From positions 56,938-120,937 of the forward strand of contig URFZ01000006.1 of the NCBI GenBank assembly GCA_900547165.1: a DNA stretch of 64,000 nt, given 5' to 3'. Position 1 is the first letter of the stretch; each line of letters begins with the position of its first letter. Under the pieces are notes generated by a model, which was given only the letters and a program-made list of their open reading frames with translations, was not told where the DNA came from and made no database searches. Below are positions 7,919 through 15,168 of this stretch, in pieces. The stretch comes from an uncultured Eubacteriales bacterium (lineage in GTDB: Bacteria; Bacillota; Clostridia; Oscillospirales; UBA644). The position numbers and the translations under genes are program-made.

Positions 7919-8652
7919 AGTTTTCCTTTCACGCTGACTTCTCCCGAGTCAAGCGTTTTTATCTTCTCATTTTCTTTTACGATAAGCCGTCCGTTTTCGT
8001 CAACGTCAACAGCCGTCGCTTCGTGCGTCACTCCGTTTTTTACAAACGTAACGGTCTTGCCGAGCAGGAACATTCGGCTTTTGTATTCGGAAATCCCGTT
8101 TCCGTTCGAATAAAGGTTTTTCGTTATTTCAGCGATAAGACATTCGCGTTCCGCCGTCTCGTTTTCGGAGAACAGATACCCGGCTTTTTCTTTCAGCTCG
8201 TCGGGCAGGGAAGCGACGCTTCCTCTGAAATTTATTCCGATGCCGACGACTGCCGCATTTTTTGCGGGGACGGCTTCGCAGAGTATTCCGCAAATCTTTT
8301 TGCCGTTCAGATAAACGTCGTTGACCCATTTTATCGCAGGCTTTTTGTTCGTCAGACTTTCGATAGCCTTGCACACGGCGACCGCCGCAGACGTCGTGAT
8401 TTTTCCCGGATTGAAAATATCAACATTCGGCAAAACCGCCGTCATATATATTCCGTTTTCGGGGGAGAAGAACGATTTCCCAGAACGTCCTTTTCCTTTT
8501 ATCTGCTTATCGGCAACAAACAAAGTTTTCTCTGCGTCGTGTTCTTTCAAAAACGCTTTCGCGTCTTCGTTTGTCGAACCCGTTTCGTCGCAGACAAAAA
8601 TTTTTACTTCGTCACCGAGCAGTTCGCTTAATCTTTTCTCATTTATCTTCAT
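7915..8652 (-). CDS. birA: Biotin--[acetyl-CoA-carboxylase] ligase, HTH-less
   Basis: 245 residues from the ATG at 8652; longer upstream extensions run into the preceding gene and are not needed for the domain. The biotin/lipoyl ligase core shows ETGSTNEDAKAF, the biotinyl-AMP loop GKGRSGKSFFSPENG, KWVNDVYLNGKKICGIL and VVGIGINF. No N-terminal winged helix precedes it, so this is a ligase without the biotin-operon repressor function of group II BirA. It lies between the fused glycosylase gene (14-bp overlap) and bioY (ATGA overlap). Confidence 0.94.
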   Translation of the reverse strand: MKINEKRLSELLGDEVKIFVCDETGSTNEDAKAFLKEHDAEKTLFVADKQIKGKGRSGKSFFSPENGIYMTAVLPNVDIFNPGKITTSAAVAVCKAIESLTNKKPAIKWVNDVYLNGKKICGILCEAVPAKNAAVVGIGINFRGSVASLPDELKEKAGYLFSENETAERECLIAEITKNLYSNGNGISEYKSRMFLLGKTVTFVKNGVTHEATAVDVDENGRLIVKENEKIKTLDSGEVSVKGKL

Positions 8653-9994
8653 TGCCGTAATATTTTGTTTCGACCTCATATAGGCTTTTTTCCGTTCCGT
8701 CGCATTCAAGGTCTTTTCCGAACGGTTTCCAGCCTGTTTTGTCGTAATATTTCTTCAAATCGGTATACAGATACACTTTTTCATAACCGAGTTTTTTCGC
8801 ATATTCAACCACCGCTTTTTGCAGCAACGCTCCGAAATGCCTTTTTCTGTATTCGGGTTTAACATAAAGCAACGCAAGCCACGGGCAGAGATCCTGCCTT
8901 GTCATCAGGTCGCTTCTCCAAAGCCCGCACGTTCCCGCAAAACGCCCTTTCACGGTCAGAATGAACGTTTTCGGCAGCGCGGTTTTTGCTTTTGCGCTGC
9001 TTTCTACCATTCTTTCAAAAAACGCCGCGCTTTCGCTTTCTCTCGCAAACTCGTCATAGAGCGCTTCAGCTGTTTCTTTTATCAGGTCGGGTCTTTCGTC
9101 AAGCGCAAATACTCTCGGTTGCTCGTCAAACGTGCCGAATTTGAGAAAATCGGGATTTGAACGTCCGAAATAAAACATATACTGCTGTATTATACCCGCG
9201 TTCTCTCCGAGTTCTTTTTCAGAGAAATTCTCATGAAAAACTTCTCTCGTCACACGGTTTATCCATACGTCTTTCGGGAACACATCGTATTTTTGAAAAG
9301 CAAACAGCAATATACAGTCCGCAACCTTGTCGCCTATGCCTTTTATCGTTTTCAGCTTTTTTCTTGCTTCGTCTGCGTCGAGAGATGAAAGGGAAGGTAT
9401 AAAATCCTCGTTTTCGTTCAGAACCCTTGCGCAGTCGATAAGATATTTGTCCCTGAATCCCGCATGAATAGGTTCAAGGTCTTCTACGGTTGCGTTTTTG
9501 AGTGCCTCCGCTTTCGGAAAAGCGTAAAACAGCCTGTTTCCGACCCAAATTTCTTCGCCGAACAGCGCGCAGAATGCTTCCACTATCTTTTTGATACGCG
9601 AAATATTGTTGTTAGACGAGATTATAAACGAGAAAATCGTTTCTTCGGGCGCTTGTTTCAGAATACGAATACCTTTTCCGCTTTCCGCCGCCGCGGTAAG
9701 AAAGGCATTGTTTTTGCAAAAATCGCGAACCGGCTTGTAGTCGTGTTCAAGGTCAAGATACGGAATCCAGACTTTGTAAATATCTTCTTCCGTGGTGTTG
9801 CCGACTGCAATTCCGTTTTCCGTCTGCCGCATATAGACTGCATGCCCGAAGGCAACGCCTTGCCATACGCCGTCAAGGAAATTCCAACGGAAGCATTGAC
9901 CGCATTCAAACGTGTCTTTCAGGTTTATGTCCGCGTTTTCTATCTCATATTCACCGAGTTCCGAATTGACGCATTTTACAGACAATTTGCGCAT
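8639..9994 (-). CDS. 8-oxoguanine DNA glycosylase fused to a GNAT acetyltransferase domain
   Basis: 451 residues in one uninterrupted frame from the ATG at 9994; the open frame further upstream is antisense to acp/ruvX. Residues 1-279 are an OGG-type HhH-GPD glycosylase/AP lyase. It has FECGQCFRWNF near 29-39, the helix-hairpin-helix KTIKGIGDKVADC with catalytic Lys223, and FPKDVWI with Asp242; the 19-residue Lys-Asp spacing equals that of human OGG1. Residues ~290-451 form a GNAT domain, with WLALLYVKPEYRKRHFGALL as the acetyl-CoA loop and YDKTGWKPFG at the end. OGG excises oxidised guanine; the acetyl acceptor of the GNAT part is unknown. It is first in the birA-bioY operon. Confidence 0.88.
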   Translation of the reverse strand: MRKLSVKCVNSELGEYEIENADINLKDTFECGQCFRWNFLDGVWQGVAFGHAVYMRQTENGIAVGNTTEEDIYKVWIPYLDLEHDYKPVRDFCKNNAFLTAAAESGKGIRILKQAPEETIFSFIISSNNNISRIKKIVEAFCALFGEEIWVGNRLFYAFPKAEALKNATVEDLEPIHAGFRDKYLIDCARVLNENEDFIPSLSSLDADEARKKLKTIKGIGDKVADCILLFAFQKYDVFPKDVWINRVTREVFHENFSEKELGENAGIIQQYMFYFGRSNPDFLKFGTFDEQPRVFALDERPDLIKETAEALYDEFARESESAAFFERMVESSAKAKTALPKTFILTVKGRFAGTCGLWRSDLMTRQDLCPWLALLYVKPEYRKRHFGALLQKAVVEYAKKLGYEKVYLYTDLKKYYDKTGWKPFGKDLECDGTEKSLYEVETKYYGNEDK

Positions 9995-10021
9995 ATAAAC
10001 GTCCTTTTTCCCGCGTGGGGG

Positions 10022-10050
10022 TTGACAAATTTTGAATAAACCGTTATAAT
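10022..10050 (+). promoter_or_regulatory. Consensus sigma-A promoter for acp-ruvX
   Basis: TTGACA, 17-bp spacer, TATAAT: a perfect match to the vegetative consensus, 57 bp upstream of the acp start and divergent from the glycosylase operon. Confidence 0.92.
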
Positions 10051-10106
10051 ATAAATAATTATACCACGAACGCAATAATATTTCAATAGCAGGAGAGTTG
10101 TTTTTT

Positions 10107-10340
10107 ATGTTTTTGGAAAAGATCAAACCCATGATAGCGGAAAAATTCGGTATAGATGAAGCGCAGATAACCGCAGATACGAGAATAATCGAAGACCTCG
10201 GCGCGGATTCTCTTGACCTTGTAGATATGCTGACCATAATCGAAGACGATTTCAACATTGTTATTCCCGATGAAGCGGCAATGAATATGCGCACCGTCGG
10301 AGATGTTGTCAACTTTATGCAGAAAGCATCCGAGCAATGA
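10107..10340 (+). CDS. acpP: Acyl carrier protein
   Basis: 77 residues from the ATG at 10107, 9 bp after AGGAGAG. A TTG three codons earlier sits too close to that site. The phosphopantetheine attachment motif GADSLDLVDML is intact (Ser at about residue 36), with the acidic helix II typical of ACP. It carries growing acyl chains for fatty-acid synthesis in the cytosol. It is not next to fab genes here; it shares its stop with the ruvX start (ATGA). A perfect promoter suits high expression. A specialised ACP for another pathway is possible. Confidence 0.93.
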   Translation: MFLEKIKPMIAEKFGIDEAQITADTRIIEDLGADSLDLVDMLTIIEDDFNIVIPDEAAMNMRTVGDVVNFMQKASEQ

Positions 10341-10747
10341 AAATTCTTGCGATAGATTACGGTATTGCGAGAACGGGCGTTGCAACCTGCGACCCGCTTG
10401 AAACCATAGCGTCTCCGCTTTGTGTCATTCCGTCTTACAATCACGAAAAACTTGTTGCCGAACTGCTTCGTGTCATCAAAGAAAGCTGCGCGCAGAAATT
10501 GATAATAGGCAAACCGCTCCGTACCGACGGCAATAAAAGCGAAATGGCTGAAAAATGCGAGGTGTTTGCGGCGGAACTGCGCGAATTGACGGGTATGGAT
10601 GTCGAGTCCGTCGACGAACGGTTCACCACCGTTATCGCGTCCCAACATCTTCACGCAAATTCGATAAACGCGAAAAAACAGAAAAAGACCATCGACGCCG
10701 CGGCTGCCGCCGTGCTGTTGCAGGGGTATATCGATTCAAGAAAATAG
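10337..10747 (+). CDS. ruvX: YqgF/RuvX RNase H-fold nuclease
   Basis: 136 residues, full length for YqgF. The RNase H-like fold starts with ILAIDYGIARTGVA (first catalytic Asp at about residue 6), then LIIGKPLRTDG and ESVDERFTTV, and near the end a conserved Asp in KTIDAAAAAVLLQGYID. The family is linked to 16S rRNA maturation and proposed Holliday junction resolution. It is translationally coupled to acp by ATGA overlap and followed by a terminator. Confidence 0.93.
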   Translation: MKILAIDYGIARTGVATCDPLETIASPLCVIPSYNHEKLVAELLRVIKESCAQKLIIGKPLRTDGNKSEMAEKCEVFAAELRELTGMDVESVDERFTTVIASQHLHANSINAKKQKKTIDAAAAAVLLQGYIDSRK

Positions 10748-10762
10748 AATTGCAAAATATCA

Positions 10763-10788
10763 GGGGCTTCCGTTCGGAAGCCCCTTTT
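10763..10788. terminator. Terminator between ruvX and thiT
   Basis: GGGGCTTCC / GGAAGCCCC with a GTTC loop, then TTTT; the two genes converge on it. Confidence 0.92.
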
Positions 10789-10800
10789 CATCTGTTTGTT

Positions 10801-11616
10801 TTATGCGTTTTTGGATTTCTTGTTGTTGGAAGCGATTACGAAAAGCACCACAGCAACAACCGCAACCGCCGCGGTAACTATGCCGATAAGCATCCAGTTT
10901 GCCTGACCGATAAGCGAGAAGTCAAGTTCGCCGCTGTCCGCATTCTGAAGTTTGGAGAAAAGAGCAACAACGTCAAATATAAGACCGCCTGCAATAAAGA
11001 GGCCCGCAATTATGGAAAGCGGGCTGATGGGCGAGCCCTGAGTCTGAATACGAACGGGTTTTTCGCTTCTGAGATCTATTGCGGAAGACAGATAGAATGC
11101 AAGAACGAGCGTAACTATCGTTTCGGGAATCATGTAAGTTGCATTGTAGCTGAAAGAATAGAGCATTGCTGCCGTTGTCGGAATGGAAATACCCGCCCAA
11201 ACGGTTGCCCCCGAGAGAACGTGGCAGAAATATCTGAGAACGCATACGATAAGCGCTCCGATAAGAAGACCGGTGGTCTGATTCTTTATCTTCTTTCTGA
11301 ACATACCGGCAAGACCGAGAACCGCAAACGCAACGATATAGTCGAGCATAATTATAGCAACGGTTGCCTGCCAGGAAGTTGCGTAAGAAAGGTTTTTAAG
11401 TCCGAACAACTGCTGGATAACAGCATAAACGAGCGCGGAGCCCATGCCCCAACCGAGACCTCTGCGGTAGGAGATAAGAATTATCGGAAGCATAGAAGCC
11501 GCCGTGATCGAACCTCCGTAGGGGAGATCAACGAATTTGATCATGCTGAGTACGGTTGCAATGGCGATAAGAATCGCACATTCTACCATACAAACTACTT
11601 TTTTGTTCTGTGCCAT
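10801..11616 (-). CDS. thiT: Energy-coupled thiamine transporter ThiT, C-terminally extended
   Basis: 271 residues. The N-terminal ~190 are a ThiT S-component: KFVDLPYGGSITAASMLPI, YRRGLGWGMGSALVYAVIQ and the signature RYFCHVLSGATVWAG. Thiamine is bound and delivered to an ECF module encoded elsewhere. ThiT proteins are usually about 180-200 residues. Here a ~75-residue C-terminal extension adds two further hydrophobic helices and a lysine-rich tail. The gene is controlled by the TPP riboswitch in its leader. Start chosen at the ATG preceded by AGAGGT. Confidence 0.93.
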   Translation of the reverse strand: MAQNKKVVCMVECAILIAIATVLSMIKFVDLPYGGSITAASMLPIILISYRRGLGWGMGSALVYAVIQQLFGLKNLSYATSWQATVAIIMLDYIVAFAVLGLAGMFRKKIKNQTTGLLIGALIVCVLRYFCHVLSGATVWAGISIPTTAAMLYSFSYNATYMIPETIVTLVLAFYLSSAIDLRSEKPVRIQTQGSPISPLSIIAGLFIAGGLIFDVVALFSKLQNADSGELDFSLIGQANWMLIGIVTAAVAVVAVVLFVIASNNKKSKNA

Positions 11617-11654
11617 GTGTTTTGTACCTCTTTTATATTAAAATTTTTTGAGTG

Positions 11655-11797
11655 CAATAAAAAAACGGAAGGCGACATAGGTTCGCCTTCCGCAATTTTC
11701 GGATTTAACATTCCCTACGCTGGCATTACCCATATCAGGTTCAAGGGTCGAAGTTCGATAACTTCCTCTCAGCCTGCCTAACAAGCTCCCCGTATTA
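11655..11797 (-). promoter_or_regulatory. TPP riboswitch with attenuator controlling thiT
   Basis: On the minus strand, the THI-box segments GGCTGAGAGGAAG and CCTGATATGGGTAATGCCAGC are present between about 11796 and 11712, closed by a GGGGA/CCC-type P1. They are followed by the stem CGGAAGGCGA / TCGCCTTCCG (11692-11666) and TTTTTTTATT. This is the standard layout in which thiamine pyrophosphate binding favours termination and shuts off thiT. Confidence 0.95.
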
Positions 11798-11813
11798 AAT
11801 TGTGAATTATCTT

Positions 11814-12032
11814 TTAGATATCTTCTTCTTCGTCTGCACAGCATTTGCCGAACGCTTCAAGATATTTGTCATGAAGTTTCTGCTTCTTTGCCTTGCATTT
11901 ATCCGCAAAATCGGAAACTGTTGCTCTTGCTTTGTCGTTCTTGCAAACGAATACTACCGCTCCCGCTACAACTCCTGCAACGATAACCGCGCCGATTGCG
12001 ATTTTCAAAACTTTTGCTGCTCTTTCACTCAT
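11814..12032 (-). CDS. Small single-pass membrane protein
   Basis: 72 residues from the ATG at 12032, which is preceded by AAAGGAG; a longer frame upstream lacks such a site. Residues ~9-31 form one hydrophobic helix (IAIGAVIVAGVVAGAVVFVC). The rest is charged and ends in acidic EEEDI, with a CC pair. The family is not recognised. It is the last gene of the DUF4364/DivIVA operon, so a link to cell division or envelope work is suggested by position only. Confidence 0.72.
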   Translation of the reverse strand: MSERAAKVLKIAIGAVIVAGVVAGAVVFVCKNDKARATVSDFADKCKAKKQKLHDKYLEAFGKCCADEEEDI

Positions 12033-12052
12033 GATATAAGTCTCCTTTACAA

Positions 12053-12148
12053 TTATAATAAAGTATAAATTATTGTCGCAAACAGGGAAAGGACAAGTGC
12101 GCCCGCAAGCACGAGACAAATTATCCTTATCGCTTTTTTATTGAGCAT
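12053..12148 (-). CDS. 31-residue hydrophobic membrane peptide
   Basis: ATG at 12148, TAA at 12055-12053, below usual gene-calling length. It starts with a basic stretch (MLNKKAIR) and continues as a single membrane helix (IICLVLAGALVLSLFATIIY). A modest GAAAGG site lies 9 bp upstream. It sits exactly between divIVA-like and the 72-residue membrane protein with short gaps (17 and 20 bp), as a real operon member would. Chance is the alternative. Confidence 0.55.
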   Translation of the reverse strand: MLNKKAIRIICLVLAGALVLSLFATIIYTLL

Positions 12149-12165
12149 TGTATATTACCTTTCGG

Positions 12166-12915
12166 TCAGTCTTCTTTGATTGATTCTTTTAATTTCCTTA
12201 TTCTGTCAAGGATGGATTCCGTTTTCTTCGGTCTTTGCTCCGCTTGAATCTGTTTCGCTCTTATTTCCGCCGCTTCAAGGTGCTTTTGGGCGTTTTGTCT
12301 TATCTGCGCCGCCTCTTCAACAGCCTTTGAGCGAATCTCTTCCGCTTCGGCTCTGACTTCTTCAAGAATCTGGTCAATATTTTCTTCAACCTGATCGAAA
12401 AGTTCTTTTTGCTCGGAAAGCCTTTCGAGTTGCTCTGTCAGTTCCGCAATTCTTGCGGCTTGTTCTTCTATTGTTTTTCTGTCCTCGTCGGACTGAACAT
12501 ACTGCTCCGAAAGTTTATCCGTGCAGGTGGTTACCTCTTCGCAAAGCTGCGATACCTTTTCGGAAAGTTTTGCATCTTCCGATGCTTTTACCACAAGGTC
12601 TGCATTCGACTGCTTTAATCCGACTATCTCCGTTTTGAGCGTTTCGAGTTCCGAAAGATATTCTTCTTTTTCGGCATGTAGAGCCGCACATTCGTCGTTT
12701 TTTTCTTTCAGCGTATTTTGAAGCGCTTCATTTGTTGCGTTTACGGTTTCGAGCAATTTTTCCGAACGTTCGAGTTTTTCGGTCACATCGGCAAGCGCGG
12801 AAGCGTTTGCATCGTTCATTTCGCGTATCTTTGCGTCGGTCGCAACGATGTAAGCGTTTACGTCATCGGCATTGTAACCGTGAAAGCCCGCTTTTCTGAA
12901 AAACTGTTCGTTCAT
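12166..12915 (-). CDS. DivIVA-domain coiled-coil protein
   Basis: 249 residues. The N-terminal ~35 residues carry the DivIVA-type motif FFRKAGFHGYNADDVNAYI, which in DivIVA/GpsB proteins targets curved membrane at division sites. Almost all the rest (about 36-230) is heptad-rich coiled coil (Glu/Lys/Leu/Ala), followed by a basic end. It probably marks septum or poles and recruits partners. It begins 9 bp after the stop of the DUF4364 gene. Confidence 0.85.
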   Translation of the reverse strand: MNEQFFRKAGFHGYNADDVNAYIVATDAKIREMNDANASALADVTEKLERSEKLLETVNATNEALQNTLKEKNDECAALHAEKEEYLSELETLKTEIVGLKQSNADLVVKASEDAKLSEKVSQLCEEVTTCTDKLSEQYVQSDEDRKTIEEQAARIAELTEQLERLSEQKELFDQVEENIDQILEEVRAEAEEIRSKAVEEAAQIRQNAQKHLEAAEIRAKQIQAEQRPKKTESILDRIRKLKESIKED

Positions 12916-12924
12916 GATTTAAGA

Positions 12925-13455
12925 CTACCTTTTAATGAATATTTCCAGTATCTTTTTATATATTCCGTCGGCGTTTTCTCTGAAAGACTGCGCCATCATT
13001 TCCGCCTGCATTTCCGTCGGACAATACATCGAAAGGTCAATGATGTCCGCTCCGTCGTCTTTGAGTTTAAGTTCAACCACATACTCTACAACGCCGTTGT
13101 TCAACCTCTGTTTGACCGCCGTATCGACTGAAAGCGACTTTTTCAGCTTCTGCAACTCAATCGCCGTTATATACGTCACTTTCTGACGGAGAGCGAGAGG
13201 AAGTTGTGTTCGAAGGACGTATGCTATTTCCTTGCCTTTTTCCGAAAGGGAGAGAAATATGCCGTCTTCCGTTTCGTATCTGCCCACAAGTCCGTTCTCG
13301 ACAACTTCGTCAAGCACGGGGACTATATTGAAATAGTTGATGTCACAGATTCCGAGAATTTCTCCGAGCGTTGATTGGGGTATCGGCGATACCGCGGAAC
13401 GCAGCGAAAAAAGTATCAGTATTTTTAACTGTTCGTCGGACAAATTGATGCTCAT
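12925..13455 (-). CDS. DUF4364 family winged-helix protein
   Basis: 176 residues from the ATG at 13455, which has AAGGAATT correctly spaced; a GTG 21 bp upstream overlaps that site. The N-terminal ~70 residues look like a winged helix (STLGEILGICDINYFNIVPVLDEV), with a regulatory or dimerisation part after it. The pattern matches DUF4364, a clostridial family of unknown function. It leads the DivIVA-like operon and reads away from the aldo/keto reductase gene. Confidence 0.8.
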   Translation of the reverse strand: MSINLSDEQLKILILFSLRSAVSPIPQSTLGEILGICDINYFNIVPVLDEVVENGLVGRYETEDGIFLSLSEKGKEIAYVLRTQLPLALRQKVTYITAIELQKLKKSLSVDTAVKQRLNNGVVEYVVELKLKDDGADIIDLSMYCPTEMQAEMMAQSFRENADGIYKKILEIFIKR

Positions 13456-13614
13456 ATATGCAAATTCCTTTTTCACTTATATAATAACACACAAAACCGC
13501 AAATTGCAAGTGGTCGGGTACAAATGACAGAAAAAAATTAAAAATTTTTCGTGCGATTTTCTTCACAATTATGTGGTAGTATAAAACCGAACAAAAAAAC
13601 GGGAGGAAACAACC

Positions 13615-14436
13615 ATGGATATAAATTCAACGATAACTCTCAATAACGGAACAAAAATTCCCCGTCTCGGCATAGGCTGTTGGCGTTCGCCGTCCGGTGA
13701 TGTTACAAAAAACTCTGTCTTGTGGGCATTGGAAGCGGGATATCGTCATATTGACACCGCCGCGATATACAAAAATGAAGCAGATGTCGGAAATGCCATA
13801 AAAGAAAGCGGCATAGCCCGCAAAGACATTTTTGTTACCACAAAACTCTGGAACACGGACAGCCGCGCACACCGTCAGCGGGAAGCGTTCGAAGAAAGTC
13901 TTGACAGACTCGGTCTCGATTATGTTGATCTCTATCTGATACACTGGCCTGTCGAAAACTTTGTTGAATCGTGGCATGAGCTCGAAAAGATATACCGTTC
14001 GGGCAGAGCAAAAGCGATAGGTGTGTCAAACTTCAAGGTTCATCATCTGCAAACGCTGCTCAACTCCGCGGAGATAACGCCCGCCGTGGATCAAATGGAA
14101 TTCAGTCCGTATATGCAGGATAACGAAGCTGTTGATTTCTGCCGCGCGCACGGTATCGCTTACGAGGCATGGAGCCCACTCGGCGCGGGAACATTGCTTG
14201 AAGAGCCAACGCTTGTAATACTTTCGCAGAAATACGGTAAGTCAACCGCGCAGGTCATTCTTCGTTGGGTCCTTCAACGCGACATCATTGTTTTTCCGAA
14301 ATCTAACCATAAAGAACGAATAGCGGAAAACGCAGACATATTTGATTTTGAGATTTCGGAAGAGGATATGAAACTCATAAATTCGCTGAATTGCGGAAAG
14401 AGAACGGGCTCCGACCCCGACACTTTCAATTTCTGA
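13615..14436 (+). CDS. Aldo/keto reductase
   Basis: 273 residues, the usual AKR (TIM barrel) length. Seen are GIGCWRSP, the catalytic Asp-Tyr pair in HIDTAAIYKNEADVG, catalytic Lys in TTKLWN, LIHWPVENF, GVSNFKVHHL and the NADPH-binding end FPKSNHKERI. It reduces aldehydes or ketones with NADPH; the closest family type is the diketogulonate/methylglyoxal reductase group. GGGAGGAAAC precedes the ATG. It converges with the SDR gene, only 9 bp apart. Confidence 0.93.
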   Translation: MDINSTITLNNGTKIPRLGIGCWRSPSGDVTKNSVLWALEAGYRHIDTAAIYKNEADVGNAIKESGIARKDIFVTTKLWNTDSRAHRQREAFEESLDRLGLDYVDLYLIHWPVENFVESWHELEKIYRSGRAKAIGVSNFKVHHLQTLLNSAEITPAVDQMEFSPYMQDNEAVDFCRAHGIAYEAWSPLGAGTLLEEPTLVILSQKYGKSTAQVILRWVLQRDIIVFPKSNHKERIAENADIFDFEISEEDMKLINSLNCGKRTGSDPDTFNF

Positions 14437-14445
14437 TTTTGCGGG

Positions 14446-15168
14446 TCATACGGAACGACCGCCGTCAACACAAAGCGTCTGTCCCGTGATAAATGACGAA
14501 TCGTCTGATGCAAGAAAATAGATCGCTTTTGCGACATCCTCGGGACTGCCGACTTTTTCAAGCGGGGTATCGGACGCAAACGCTTCGATGTCTTCTTTTG
14601 AGAAGTGTGCGTTCATATCCGTCATTATAAAGCCGGGGGCAACGCAGTTGACCCGTATTCCGGACGGTCCGACCTCTGCCGCAAGCGCCTTTGTGTAACC
14701 GATTACCGCGGCTTTCGACGAGGTGTATACCGCTTCGCAGGAACCGCCTCGAACGCCCCACAGGGACGCCAGATTTACAATGCTTCCGCTTTTGCGGGAA
14801 ATCATATAGGGGAGCGCCGCGCTGACCGCGTTGTGCGTTCCCTTTATATTTGTGTTGAATATTCCGTTGAACTCTTCGTCGGAAACGTCCGTCACAAGTT
14901 TTTGCGGCAAAGCGATTCCCGCATTGTTTACAAGCACGTCTATTCCGCCGAAAGTTTCGACCGCTGTATCAATAAGCGCACGGGCTTCTTCTTTGATTGA
15001 AACATCCGCTTTTATCGCGACCGCGGAAGGCAGAGCGCGGGCAAGCGCTTGTGCCTTTTCTTCCGAGCGGACGTAATTCACGCATACATTAAATCCCTTT
15101 TCAGCAAAAAGTTTTGCGGTCGCCGCGCCGATGCCTCTTGCCGAGCCTGTTATGACTGCCGTTTTCAT
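14446..15168 (-). CDS. SDR-family oxidoreductase (FabG-like)
   Basis: 240 residues of classical short-chain dehydrogenase. It has the cofactor motif TGSARGIGAATAK at the N-terminus, LVNNAGIA, a catalytic Ser near GSIVNLAS and YTSSKAAV with the Tyr/Lys pair, ending ITGQTLCVDGG. It resembles 3-oxoacyl-ACP reductase, but an isolated FabG-like gene outside a fab cluster may act on another substrate. Its start overlaps the AI-2E transporter stop (ATGA). Confidence 0.9.
   Translation of the reverse strand: MKTAVITGSARGIGAATAKLFAEKGFNVCVNYVRSEEKAQALARALPSAVAIKADVSIKEEARALIDTAVETFGGIDVLVNNAGIALPQKLVTDVSDEEFNGIFNTNIKGTHNAVSAALPYMISRKSGSIVNLASLWGVRGGSCEAVYTSSKAAVIGYTKALAAEVGPSGIRVNCVAPGFIMTDMNAHFSKEDIEAFASDTPLEKVGSPEDVAKAIYFLASDDSSFITGQTLCVDGGRSV

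Noticed and set aside
9995..10654. N-terminal extension of the glycosylase-GNAT gene
   Set aside because: It would run antisense through acp and ruvX; the ATG at 9994 gives the normal OGG N-terminus.
10555..11781. 408-codon plus-strand frame opposite thiT
   Set aside because: It is antisense to thiT and its riboswitch and has low-complexity Arg/Asn content without domains.
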